A stretch of 64,000 bases of DNA. Source: Citrifermentans bremense (GTDB lineage Bacteria; Desulfobacterota; Desulfuromonadia; Geobacterales; Geobacteraceae). The stretch covers positions 2,396,001-2,460,000 of the forward strand of contig NZ_AP023213.1 of NCBI RefSeq assembly GCF_014218275.1, read 5' to 3'. The notes under the pieces were generated by a model, which had not been told where the DNA came from, searched no databases, and saw only the letters and a list, made by a program, of their open reading frames with translations. Of this stretch, positions 1 to 7,629 are shown piece after piece (the stretch's first letter is position 1; each line of letters opens with the position of its first letter). Made by a program: the position numbers and the translations under genes.

Positions 1-230
1 ACCGCCAGCAGCAGCCCACCGCTCAGGTGCCCGCTGGAACCGGTTCCGGGAATGGAAAAGTTGATCATCTGGGAGGCAAAGAGGAAGGCTCCGAGCACCC
101 CCATCAGGGGCGCCTGGCGATCGTCCTGCTCGCGGCGCAGCTTTGCAGAGCTGAGGGCGATGGTTCCTGCCGAGACAGCCCACATGGCCCCTCCCACCGC
201 CGGGGATAGCAAAGCGTCTGCCATGTGCAT
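1..230 (-). CDS. cbiM: CbiM-family cobalt/nickel transporter S component (5' part only)
   Basis: The gene runs off the left edge; only the first 76 residues are present. The protein begins MHMADALLSPAVGGAMW and continues with FASQMINFSIPGTGSSGHL. The N-terminal Met-His-x-Ala-Asp and the later IPGTGSSGHL segment are typical of CbiM/NikM substrate-capture proteins, whose N-terminal His helps bind Ni2+ or Co2+. It is an inner-membrane protein expected to work with CbiQ- and CbiO-type partners outside the window. The start is supported by GAGAGGAG eight bases upstream. Metal specificity (Co or Ni) cannot be decided from this fragment. Confidence 0.85.
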   Translation of the reverse strand, partial: MHMADALLSPAVGGAMWAVSAGTIALSSAKLRREQDDRQAPLMGVLGAFLFASQMINFSIPGTGSSGHLSGGLLLA

Positions 231-576
231 GTTGTAATCTCCTCTCAACCCGCCGGAAACGGTAGCACGAATGTCATATAAGTAACACCGGAAGGTATAC
301 AAGAAGCTCAGAACAGTGTCAACGCAATATGAGGGCAAACAGGAAGCAATAACGTATACGGTTTGACAGCGCTATCAAGGTCTGGTTGAGCTCACGAAAG
401 ACACGTTTACCGCCAAGATCTTTCCGACACCGACAGTAAGATTTCCAAGAAAACACCCTTCTCTTTCTTTTAAAATAATGCTAATGTCTCGCCCTGCAAC
501 TCAGCCGGCATGCTTGTCGGAACAGGTTTTTCCGTTGCAGTCCCATCTCATCCATCGGTGCACGGAGCTTCACCCA
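231..576. other. intergenic region between cbiM and the hybrid kinase
   Basis: This divergent intergenic stretch holds the cbiM promoter, the two GTRRCAC half-sites, and two copies of the palindrome GTATAC (295-300 and 354-359). No cobalamin or other known riboswitch fold was recognised. An upstream in-frame ATG at 478 opens the kinase frame but has no ribosome binding site, so 478-576 is treated as untranslated. Confidence 0.5.
294..322 (-). promoter_or_regulatory. sigma-70-like promoter of cbiM
   Basis: On the minus strand TTGACA (317-322) and TATACC (294-299) are separated by 17 bases, about 60 bases upstream of the cbiM start. Just downstream are two GTRRCAC half-sites, GTAACAC at 282-288 and GTAGCAC at 262-268 (plus-strand coordinates), exactly 20 bases apart, which could be a regulator site. 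Assignment is from consensus match only. Confidence 0.6.
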
Positions 577-2976
577 ATGGCCGCCTCAGAAAAACAAGCA
601 GTGCATTTCACTGCAAAGTGCACGGTACTGCTGGCGTTCTTCGTCGCGCTCTTTTTCCCTGCTGGCTACTTTGTCATCAGTTACCAGTATGTTGCAGGGA
701 GCCTTGAGACAGAAGCCGAGATCAATGCCAGAATCGTCGGCGGTTTGAGCGACCAGAGCCCCGGATCGCTGCACGCCCAGGCCCACCGCCTGGAGGGGAT
801 GCTCCCGCAGCACCCGAATTCGCGACACCCCGACTTCAGCAGGATATTAGATGCCAAGGGCCGGGTCCTCGCCACCCGGGGCGACGCCCTTCCCGAACCG
901 GTGATCACCCGTGCGCACGAAATCGTCTACGCCGGGAAGACCACCGGCAGCATCGAGATCAGCCGCTCGCTCAGGCCCATCTTGACCAAGACTGCACTGG
1001 TCGCCATTTTCGGCCTCAGCGTCGGCCTTGTCGTCTTTATCCTCCTACCCTTCCGTGCCATCAACCGCGCCAACCGTCAGTTGCAGGACTCCTACAATTT
1101 CCTTACCAAGGTCATGGAGAGTAGCGCCAACGCGATGATCGTCCTCGATCCTGAGGGGAAGATCGGAATGGTCAACGGCCGTTGCACCGAGATGAGCGGC
1201 TACCGCCGCGAAGACCTCTACGGCTCGGAGATCGACCGGCTGCTCTGCCCGCAATCGTTCGATACGGTTCTTGAACAACTGCGCCAGGTGTCAAGCGGCG
1301 AAGCGGAGATCGTCAAGTTCGAGACCGACCTGCTCAGAAAGGATGGCAGCACCATCGCAATCGCCTGCGGCGCAACACCGGTGTACCAGGAAGGGCGTAT
1401 CGCCAGCACGGTGCTCTCGGTCGAGAACATAACCGAGCGCAGGCACTCAATCGAGCAGCTGAAGGCAGCCAAGGAGTACACGGAAAACCTGATCCAGGCT
1501 GCCTGCGTAATGATCCTGGGGCTCGACCAGAAAGGGAAAGTGACCCTGCTAAACCGCACGGCCGAAGAGGTAACCGGGTACGACGCCGCCGAGCTGCTCG
1601 GAAAGAACTGGTTCGAGACGGTGATGGGGGCGGAGGCGTTCTACAAGATGTGCACCATACCCGGGATGGTAGGCGAAAGCGTGAACCGTTGCGCCTTCGA
1701 AAACCAGATCGTCACCAAGGCGGGCGTGGTTCGGACCATCTCCTGGCGCAACAGCGCCATCATGGAAAAGGGCGAACGGCTCGGCACGCTCTGCTTCGGG
1801 ATCGACATCACAGAACACCGCAAGATCGAAGCGCAGCTAAGGCATTCCCAGAAGATGGAATCGATCGGACAGCTGGCCGGCGGCGTCGCCCATGACTTCA
1901 ACAACATGCTGAGCGTGATCCTGGGATACGCCCAGCTCTGCCAGATCGAGGCCGAGGAAAACAGCCCGCTTTGGCTCTACCTCCAGGAGATCGTCAAGGC
2001 GGGCGAACGCTCGCGGGACATGGTGAGGAAGCTGCTCGCCTTCTCCCGCAAGGAGATCATCTCTCCCCGAGCCGTGGAGCTGAACGTACACTGCGTCGAG
2101 ACGGAAAAGACCTTGAGCAGGCTGATCGGCGAAGAGATCAAGCTCAACTTCATCCCTGCCGAGACCTTGTGGACGGTCAAGATCGACCCGTCGCAGGTGG
2201 ACCAGATTCTGATGAACCTCGCGGTGAACGCCCGCGACGCCATGCCCGATGGAGGGCGGCTTACTATCAGCACCGAGAACGCGACGGTGGACGAGGCTTT
2301 TTGCGATTACCGCCTGGACGCGCGCCCCGGCGAGTATGCCTGCCTTACCGTTGCGGACACCGGGTTCGGCATGGACAAGGAGCTCACCAAGCGGATCTTC
2401 GAGCCATTCTTCACCACGAAGGACGTCGGCAAGGGGACCGGCCTGGGGCTCGCCACGGTGTATGGCATCGTCACCCAGAACGGCGGGTTCATCGACGTCG
2501 ACAGCGAACCTGGAGAAGGAACCTCGTTCCGGATCTACCTGCCGCGCATGAAGGACGAGCCTGAGGGGGAAGAAAAACCGAGCGCCGACCAGCCGAAAGG
2601 GTCTGGCTCGATCCTGGTCGTAGAGGACGACCCCATGCTCCGGACCATGGCGACCCAGATGCTGGAAAAGATCGGGTATCGCGTCCTCCAGGCAGAAACC
2701 CCTCAGGCGGCCCTTTCCTTCTGCGCGGATCAAGCCACGCCCATCGACCTGGTGCTGACCGACGTGATCATGCCCGAAATGAACGGTTTGGAGATGGCGC
2801 GCGGCATCGCTGCGCTGCGCCCCGACGCCAAGGTGCTCTTTATGACCGGGTACTCTTCAGACGCCATTGCAAGCCGCGGCGACGTCCCCCCCGGACTGCA
2901 TTACGTCGAAAAACCCTTCAACATGGAGGGGCTGCACGCGAAGATACTGGAGATCCTTAAGGCACCTGCGGCCTGA
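577..2976 (+). CDS. membrane hybrid histidine kinase with two PAS domains and a receiver domain
   Basis: A 799-residue sensor. Two membrane helices near residues 15-39 and 138-158 bracket a roughly 100-residue periplasmic region. Two PAS domains follow (about 170-295 and 300-415), then a HisKA domain with the phospho-accepting His in GGVAHDFNNML (near 438), a HATPase domain with DTGFGMD and GKGTGLGLATVYGIV, and a C-terminal receiver domain with the acceptor Asp in LTDVIMPEMNG. The DFNN-type H-box places it with hybrid kinases that often lack an adjacent regulator, and none is adjacent here. The start at 577 has GGAG ten bases upstream; an in-frame ATG at 478 has no ribosome binding site. The signal sensed is unknown. 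Confidence 0.9.
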   Translation: MAASEKQAVHFTAKCTVLLAFFVALFFPAGYFVISYQYVAGSLETEAEINARIVGGLSDQSPGSLHAQAHRLEGMLPQHPNSRHPDFSRILDAKGRVLATRGDALPEPVITRAHEIVYAGKTTGSIEISRSLRPILTKTALVAIFGLSVGLVVFILLPFRAINRANRQLQDSYNFLTKVMESSANAMIVLDPEGKIGMVNGRCTEMSGYRREDLYGSEIDRLLCPQSFDTVLEQLRQVSSGEAEIVKFETDLLRKDGSTIAIACGATPVYQEGRIASTVLSVENITERRHSIEQLKAAKEYTENLIQAACVMILGLDQKGKVTLLNRTAEEVTGYDAAELLGKNWFETVMGAEAFYKMCTIPGMVGESVNRCAFENQIVTKAGVVRTISWRNSAIMEKGERLGTLCFGIDITEHRKIEAQLRHSQKMESIGQLAGGVAHDFNNMLSVILGYAQLCQIEAEENSPLWLYLQEIVKAGERSRDMVRKLLAFSRKEIISPRAVELNVHCVETEKTLSRLIGEEIKLNFIPAETLWTVKIDPSQVDQILMNLAVNARDAMPDGGRLTISTENATVDEAFCDYRLDARPGEYACLTVADTGFGMDKELTKRIFEPFFTTKDVGKGTGLGLATVYGIVTQNGGFIDVDSEPGEGTSFRIYLPRMKDEPEGEEKPSADQPKGSGSILVVEDDPMLRTMATQMLEKIGYRVLQAETPQAALSFCADQATPIDLVLTDVIMPEMNGLEMARGIAALRPDAKVLFMTGYSSDAIASRGDVPPGLHYVEKPFNMEGLHAKILEILKAPAA

Positions 2977-2994
2977 CTCGCCGCAGCCAGACAC

Positions 2995-3041
2995 AAAACG
3001 GGACACGCTAGCTTACAAAAGCAGCCTGTCCCGTTTTTTTT
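2995..3041 (+). terminator. Rho-independent terminator after the hybrid kinase
   Basis: AAAACGGGACA at 2995-3005 pairs with TGTCCCGTTTT at 3027-3037, followed by a T run to 3041. Confidence 0.9.
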
Positions 3042-3068
3042 GCCCAAAAGGGGTCGGTCTGCTAGACT
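3040..3068 (+). promoter_or_regulatory. possible sigma-70 promoter of the DUF3300 gene
   Basis: TTGCCC (3040-3045) and TAGACT (3063-3068) with a 17-base spacer, about 40 bases before the next start codon. It abuts the upstream terminator, which fits a new transcription unit starting here. Confidence 0.45.
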
Positions 3069-3108
3069 AGGACGGTGTTTAAACAGCAAGGCAGGCGAGG
3101 AGATCCAT

Positions 3109-4686
3109 ATGAAAAAGCCGCTGTTAGTTCTTTTACTTGCACTCATGGTTCCGCTGATCTTCAGCCCCGGTGCCACACTCTGGGCCGAGAGCTACCAGCA
3201 GGAATACTACCAGGTGGGCGCAGACCTCTTGATGCCGGACGAACTCGATGAACTGCTCGCGCCCATCGCTCTCTACCCCGACCCGCTGATCGCACAGATC
3301 CTCCCCGCGTCGACCTACGTGGACCAGATCGGCGATGCGGCTCGCTTCGTCAGGCGCTACGGCACAGGCCGGGTCGATTACCAGGGGTGGGACATCAGCG
3401 TCAGGGCCATCGCCCATTACCCGCAGGTCCTCTACATGTTGGACCAGAACCCGGATTGGACCGCGTCGCTGGGGCAGGCCTTCGTCGAACAGCCTCAGGA
3501 CGTGATGGACGCAATCCAGAGGCTGCGCGACGACGCCAGGGCTGCTGGCAACCTCTACACTACCCCGCAGCAGCAGGTGATCGTCGATGGGGGGATCATC
3601 AGTATCGTCCCGGCGCGCCCGCAGTACGTCTACCTGCCGGTGTACGACCCTTACGTGGTCTACTACGAGCCCTACTCCCCCTCCTACCCCTTCATCACCT
3701 TCAGCACAGGGTTCGTCATCGGGGCGTGGCTCAACCGCGACTGCGACTGGCGCCGGCACCGGGTTTACTATCACGGGTGGCGCGGCACCGGGTGGGTAAA
3801 CCGGGCACGTCCTCACATCCACGATCGACGCGGGATCTACATCAACACGCGCGCCTCCAACATCAGGGTCAACACCAGAGTGACCCAGCGTGATACCCGC
3901 GTCTACCGCACGGAGTTGCGCAATGAGGGGCTGCGTTGGCGCGGCAAGTCCGGCGGCCACAGCACCCCGACCCGTGTGCAGACGCGCCGCGGAGGCGCGA
4001 CACCAGGCGCCCGCAGCGAGACGCCGCGACAGGGGCAGCCCCCCCAGCCGAGGCCGGGCCGGGTCGAGACGCCGCGCCAGGGGCAGACACATGAGCCGAG
4101 GCCGGCTCGGGTCGAACAGCAGCGCCCCGGCAAGACGGAGAGCACGCCGTCAGGCAGGACCGAGCCCCGCCCAGGGAGGACGGAGGTGAAGCCGTCGGGT
4201 GAGAGCCAGCAGCGCCCTTCGAGGGTGGAACAGCGTAAGGGCCCCGCCGTGCAGCAGGCACCGGCAGCAACCGCCCCGCAACCGGCGACCAGCGGGGAGA
4301 AAGAGCGCAGCCGTCAACTAAGGCAAATAAACCGGCCGCCAGCCACCCCGACCACCGTGGTCCCACGCGCGACGGTCCCACGCGGGACGATCCCCGCGCC
4401 GAGCACCTCCACCCCGCCCGCCAGGGTGCTGGAAACACCACCGACGCGGCCTGTCATTCCGCACCCGGCCGCAAGACATGAGGTTCCGCACTCGACCCCG
4501 AGGCCGTCGGCGGTACCGGCGCCGGCGCCACCGGTTGCGCCCAGGGAGGTGGAACCCCAGCGCCCCTCCCGCCCGGAAAGGGAGCCGGTAGAAGGGGCAG
4601 GAAGAGGCGTCGGACGCGGCGGAGAGGGAAGAGCGGAACCCAGAGGGGGGAGCGGAGAGAGGAAAGATAGACTGAAGGAAAACTGA
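3109..4686 (+). CDS. secreted DUF3300 family protein with long Pro/Arg-rich tail
   Basis: A 525-residue protein with a clear signal peptide (MKKPLLVLLLALMVPLIF, cleavage probably near LWAES). The folded part (about 25-270) has the DUF3300 signature: ELLAPIALYPDPLIAQIL, then a region rich in Tyr and Pro around PQYVYLPVYDPYVVYYEP. From about residue 295 to the end it is low-complexity, with repeated TPRQGQ, PRPGR and RVE modules, strongly basic and likely disordered. GAGGAG precedes the ATG by six bases. DUF3300 has no established function; an envelope role is inferred from the signal peptide. Confidence 0.85.
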   Translation: MKKPLLVLLLALMVPLIFSPGATLWAESYQQEYYQVGADLLMPDELDELLAPIALYPDPLIAQILPASTYVDQIGDAARFVRRYGTGRVDYQGWDISVRAIAHYPQVLYMLDQNPDWTASLGQAFVEQPQDVMDAIQRLRDDARAAGNLYTTPQQQVIVDGGIISIVPARPQYVYLPVYDPYVVYYEPYSPSYPFITFSTGFVIGAWLNRDCDWRRHRVYYHGWRGTGWVNRARPHIHDRRGIYINTRASNIRVNTRVTQRDTRVYRTELRNEGLRWRGKSGGHSTPTRVQTRRGGATPGARSETPRQGQPPQPRPGRVETPRQGQTHEPRPARVEQQRPGKTESTPSGRTEPRPGRTEVKPSGESQQRPSRVEQRKGPAVQQAPAATAPQPATSGEKERSRQLRQINRPPATPTTVVPRATVPRGTIPAPSTSTPPARVLETPPTRPVIPHPAARHEVPHSTPRPSAVPAPAPPVAPREVEPQRPSRPEREPVEGAGRGVGRGGEGRAEPRGGSGERKDRLKEN

Positions 4687-4688
4687 AA

Positions 4689-4727
4689 GAAAGAGGGGGC
4701 AAGTCGTCGACTTGCCCCCTCTTTTTA
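4689..4727. terminator. bidirectional terminator between DUF3300 gene and M20 peptidase
   Basis: AGAGGGGGCAAGTCG pairs perfectly with CGACTTGCCCCCTCT, with T-rich ends on both strands. The two flanking genes converge on it. Confidence 0.9.
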
Positions 4728-4729
4728 CG

Positions 4730-6022
4730 TCAGGCCCTTTTGAGTAGATCCAGTGCCGCGGTCGCCAGTCCGGCGACCCCGGCCCTTATGGTCGGCTCCG
4801 GGAGTGGCGCGAAAAACGGAGAGTGGTGCGATGGAAGCGGCACTCCGCTCCTTTGGCTTTCCTCGAAGCTCGCTGGATCCGCGGCGCCCAGCCAGAACAT
4901 GCAGATAGGGATCTCCCCTTCCAGGCTCCAGGAGCCGAAATCCTCGCTCACCATCTTCGGCTCGCTGCGGCAGACGTTGCCGGCGCCCAGTGCCAGGCGC
5001 AGCGACGCAGCCACGCGCTCGGCGAGCTCCGGGTCGTTGTACGTCGCCGGATGCGACGCCTTTACCGTCACGACCGGAGCCAGCTCTCCGGGGACCCCGG
5101 CGACCAGCGCCACGCCGACCGCCATACGGCGCACGGACTCGACCATGCGGTCGCGCACGCGGTCGTCGTAGGTCCTGATGCTGAGTTGAAGGACCACCTG
5201 GTCAGGTATCACGTTGCTTGCCGCACCGCCGTGAATGGAGCCGACACTCAGCACCGCCGGTTCGCCCGGGCTCTTCTCCCGGCTGACGATCGTCTGCAGG
5301 GCGAGCACCAATTGGGCGGCCATAACCACCGGGTCCTTGCCGTATTCGGGGGCCGAGCCATGGGCGCCGACGCCGCGGACCAAGATCTCCAGTTCGCAGA
5401 AGCTCGCCATGAAGTTCCCAGGGGCGTAGCCGGCGCTGCCGGCCTTAAGCTGCAGCGTGCTGTGCAGCGCGAGGGCAAAGTCGGGCTTTGGGCAAAGGTC
5501 ATAGGCGCCGTCATCCAGCATGGCGTCCGAACCGCCCCCCCCCTCCTCTCCCGGCTGGCCTACGAGGACCAGGCAACCATGCCAGTTCTGCTTCAGCCGC
5601 GCCATCATGCGCGCGACGCCCAACAAGACGGTGACATGGATGTCATGTCCGCAGGCATGCATCACCGGAACCTCGCTACGGTCACGGTAGATCCCCTTTA
5701 CCTTGCTGGCATAGGGAAGCCCGGTCTTTTCCTCAACCGGGAGCGCGTCCATATCGGCCCTAAGCAGCACGGTCGGTCCGCTGCCGTTTTCAAGCACCGC
5801 CACGATGCCGTAGCCGGGCCAGTCGTAGTTCCGGTACCTCCCGATACCCTCGGTAACCGCGTACCCCAAGGCGCGCAGCTCTGCGGCGACAAGAGCGGCG
5901 GTCTTCGCCTCCTGGCCCGAGAGCTCCGGCTGGGCATGCAGCTGCCTGTAGATGGCGACCAGGGAGGAGAGTTCAGCGCCCACCATCTCGGTGAGACTGC
6001 CGCTGGTTACTGGGTCGTTCAT
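4730..6022 (-). CDS. M20 family metallopeptidase / amidohydrolase
   Basis: A 430-residue cytosolic zinc hydrolase of the M20D type (hippurate / IAA-amino acid / N-acyl amino acid amidohydrolases). Visible motifs are RADMDALPVEE, HACGHDIHVTVLLG with metal-binding His residues, the catalytic GQPGEEGGGG glutamates, and the late HHSPFF metal ligand. The length is close to the family norm. The ATG at 6022 has AGGTG upstream; an in-frame GTG four codons earlier lacks one. It stands alone, so the natural substrate cannot be inferred from context. Confidence 0.88.
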   Translation of the reverse strand: MNDPVTSGSLTEMVGAELSSLVAIYRQLHAQPELSGQEAKTAALVAAELRALGYAVTEGIGRYRNYDWPGYGIVAVLENGSGPTVLLRADMDALPVEEKTGLPYASKVKGIYRDRSEVPVMHACGHDIHVTVLLGVARMMARLKQNWHGCLVLVGQPGEEGGGGSDAMLDDGAYDLCPKPDFALALHSTLQLKAGSAGYAPGNFMASFCELEILVRGVGAHGSAPEYGKDPVVMAAQLVLALQTIVSREKSPGEPAVLSVGSIHGGAASNVIPDQVVLQLSIRTYDDRVRDRMVESVRRMAVGVALVAGVPGELAPVVTVKASHPATYNDPELAERVAASLRLALGAGNVCRSEPKMVSEDFGSWSLEGEIPICMFWLGAADPASFEESQRSGVPLPSHHSPFFAPLPEPTIRAGVAGLATAALDLLKRA

Positions 6023-6116
6023 AGGTAATGGCACCTGTTGTATCGGAGGATTGTGCTTGCGTGGCAGTAGCGGAGATTATCGTCCCTGCAACGCCGCTGA
6101 ACGTCGCAAGGGTACT

Positions 6117-6212
6117 ATGGATGAAAAATCTAATCAACATCGATGTGCAGGGTGCGGCATGTTCCATAAACACCGGTGCGCCTGCGAGCTGCTGTCATCA
6201 GTGCAGGGATGA
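6117..6212 (+). CDS. possible small Cys/His-rich peptide (31 aa)
   Basis: The frame reads MDEKSNQHRCAGCGMFHKHR followed by CACELLSSVQG. Four cysteines and several histidines are spaced C-x2-C-x3-H-x-H-x-C-x-C, which resembles a compact metal-binding knuckle. AAGGG lies five bases before the ATG. No known family is recognised and such short frames arise by chance, so this is a candidate only. Confidence 0.3.
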   Translation: MDEKSNQHRCAGCGMFHKHRCACELLSSVQG

Positions 6213-6320
6213 CAGTTAATATGGCAACAGTGACTGATGCGCAACCTGCTGCATGCTAGCCCTTTACCCAGATGACAGCCGCTTAAAAGCACTGTGCCGT
6301 CCCCACGTAAAACCGGTCCA

Positions 6321-6351
6321 AAATTGAGACAGCGGGTTGCAAATTGAGACA
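6321..6351. repeat. direct repeat AAATTGAGACA, 20-base period
   Basis: AAATTGAGACA occurs at 6321-6331 and again at 6341-6351. It sits in the leader of sixA, 43 bases before its start codon. It could be a paired regulator site or the relic of a transposon end; no transposase is nearby. Confidence 0.6.
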
Positions 6352-6393
6352 TATTGGTTAAAGTCTTCAGCGTGTTCACATGAGGGAGATGTC

Positions 6394-6915
6394 ATGGTCA
6401 TACACGTCGTCAGACATGCGGAAGCAATAGAGAGAAGCCCGCTGGTCCCTGAGGAACACCGATTCCTCACCCGGCGCGGCAGAAGGCGCTTCAGGAAAGC
6501 AGCCAAAAGCCTCAAGACGCTGGGGATCCAGCCGGACATCATCTTAACCAGCCCGCTGGTTCGCTCGGTGCAGACCGCAGACATCCTTGCGGAGAGCCTG
6601 CGCTACAAGCGGGAGCTTGCCGTATCGGGGCCTCTGGCGCCCGGCTTTCGGCCGGAAGCGCTGGAAGACTTGCTGAGGACGAATCCGCAGGCGCGCGAGA
6701 TCGTCCTGGTCGGGCATGAGCCGGACATGGGCCTGCTGGTACAGGCCCTTTTGGGGGTGCAGGAGGCTTGCGCGCTCCCGAAGGGGGGTGCGGTCTCATT
6801 CAAGCGCGGGTTCGACGGAGGCGAGGCAACTTTTCTGCAGATGGTCACCGGTTCGGGGAAAATCATCACCTCGCGCACGAAGGCGCTGGACCGCTTGCAA
6901 AACGACGGCAGCTGA
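6394..6915 (+). CDS. sixA: SixA-type phosphohistidine phosphatase
   Basis: A 173-residue histidine phosphatase (phosphoglycerate mutase-like fold). The catalytic RHAEA motif is at residues 7-11 (HVVRHAEAIE), LTSPLVRSVQTADIL carries the conserved arginine, and VGHEPDMG carries the second catalytic His. SixA removes phosphate from phosphohistidine on phosphotransfer proteins. GAGGGAG precedes the start; an upstream in-frame codon at 6337 lacks a ribosome binding site. It lies in a co-directional trio with an HHH protein and a Ppx/GppA phosphatase. Confidence 0.88.
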   Translation: MVIHVVRHAEAIERSPLVPEEHRFLTRRGRRRFRKAAKSLKTLGIQPDIILTSPLVRSVQTADILAESLRYKRELAVSGPLAPGFRPEALEDLLRTNPQAREIVLVGHEPDMGLLVQALLGVQEACALPKGGAVSFKRGFDGGEATFLQMVTGSGKIITSRTKALDRLQNDGS

Positions 6916-6964
6916 CCGGCCTGATACAAACCGCAAAGGGATCAACTTACAAGGAGCGTGCAAG

Positions 6965-7489
6965 ATGGTGCAGTCAACGGAGGACCTGAAACGGCTCAGG
7001 GGAGTTGGCATCGTCCTGGGAAAACGTCTTTTCGACGCAGGGTTCGACAGCATCGCCAAGATCGCCGAGGCCGGCGAGGAGGGGCTTAAGAAGGTAAGGG
7101 GCGTAAGCCCTCGCGCTGTCAGCTCCATCGTCGAGCAATCCAGACAGCTCGCCGGGATGACGCAGCACCCAGGTAAAGGACCCGAGGAGGTCATGCAGAG
7201 GCGGGTCGCCGAGGTGCGTGGCATGGTGGAGACCCTGGCCGAGAAGACACGTGACCGCTTCGGCGAGGAGATGAGCAAGGGATGCGGCAGAAAGATCAGT
7301 TCCGACCTGAACCGGATAGAGATGGCGCTGCTGCAGATGCACGACTTCGGCAAGAAAAGGTCCAAGCGCGTAGACAAGGCGCTGGTAAAAGCGGAAAAAA
7401 GAGTCACAGGACTAGAGGACGCAACTCTCAAGAAGGTTCGCAAAGGCTTTAAGAGAGCGAAGAAGACGGTGCTGAAAGCACTGCGCTGA
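6965..7489 (+). CDS. helix-hairpin-helix protein with Lys-rich C-terminus
   Basis: A 174-residue protein, no family name recognised with certainty. Residues 8-60 contain two helix-hairpin-helix-like units (LKRLRGVGIVLGKRLFDAG and LKKVRGVSPRAVSSIVEQ), a fold used for nonspecific DNA or protein contacts. The remainder is charged, helical and increasingly rich in Lys/Arg, ending KRAKKTVLKALR. AAGGAG lies seven bases upstream of the ATG. It follows sixA by 49 bases and precedes ppx/gppA, so a shared role with phosphate or nucleotide signalling is possible but inferred. Confidence 0.75.
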   Translation: MVQSTEDLKRLRGVGIVLGKRLFDAGFDSIAKIAEAGEEGLKKVRGVSPRAVSSIVEQSRQLAGMTQHPGKGPEEVMQRRVAEVRGMVETLAEKTRDRFGEEMSKGCGRKISSDLNRIEMALLQMHDFGKKRSKRVDKALVKAEKRVTGLEDATLKKVRKGFKRAKKTVLKALR

Positions 7490-7629
7490 TCCTGTGTCAC
7501 CAACTCTTCCCGGCATTGCCAGGAAAGCTCCCTCTTGATACAATCCCTGCCATCCTGTCATCAAGCACGCCGAAGCGCCGGGCGCCACCGCCGGGGGCTT
7601 TGCGACAAGGAATGCGCGAGGAGAACCTC

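Larger units (their letters stand above)
6023..6393. other. intergenic region between M20 peptidase and sixA
   Basis: Holds a possible 31-codon Cys-rich reading frame (6117-6212) and a pair of direct repeats just before sixA (6321-6351). No terminator or RNA gene was recognised. Confidence 0.5.

Noticed and set aside
1837..2733. 298-codon open frame antisense to the hybrid kinase
   Set aside because: It lies opposite HisKA, HATPase and receiver domains with clear motifs, so it is a shadow.
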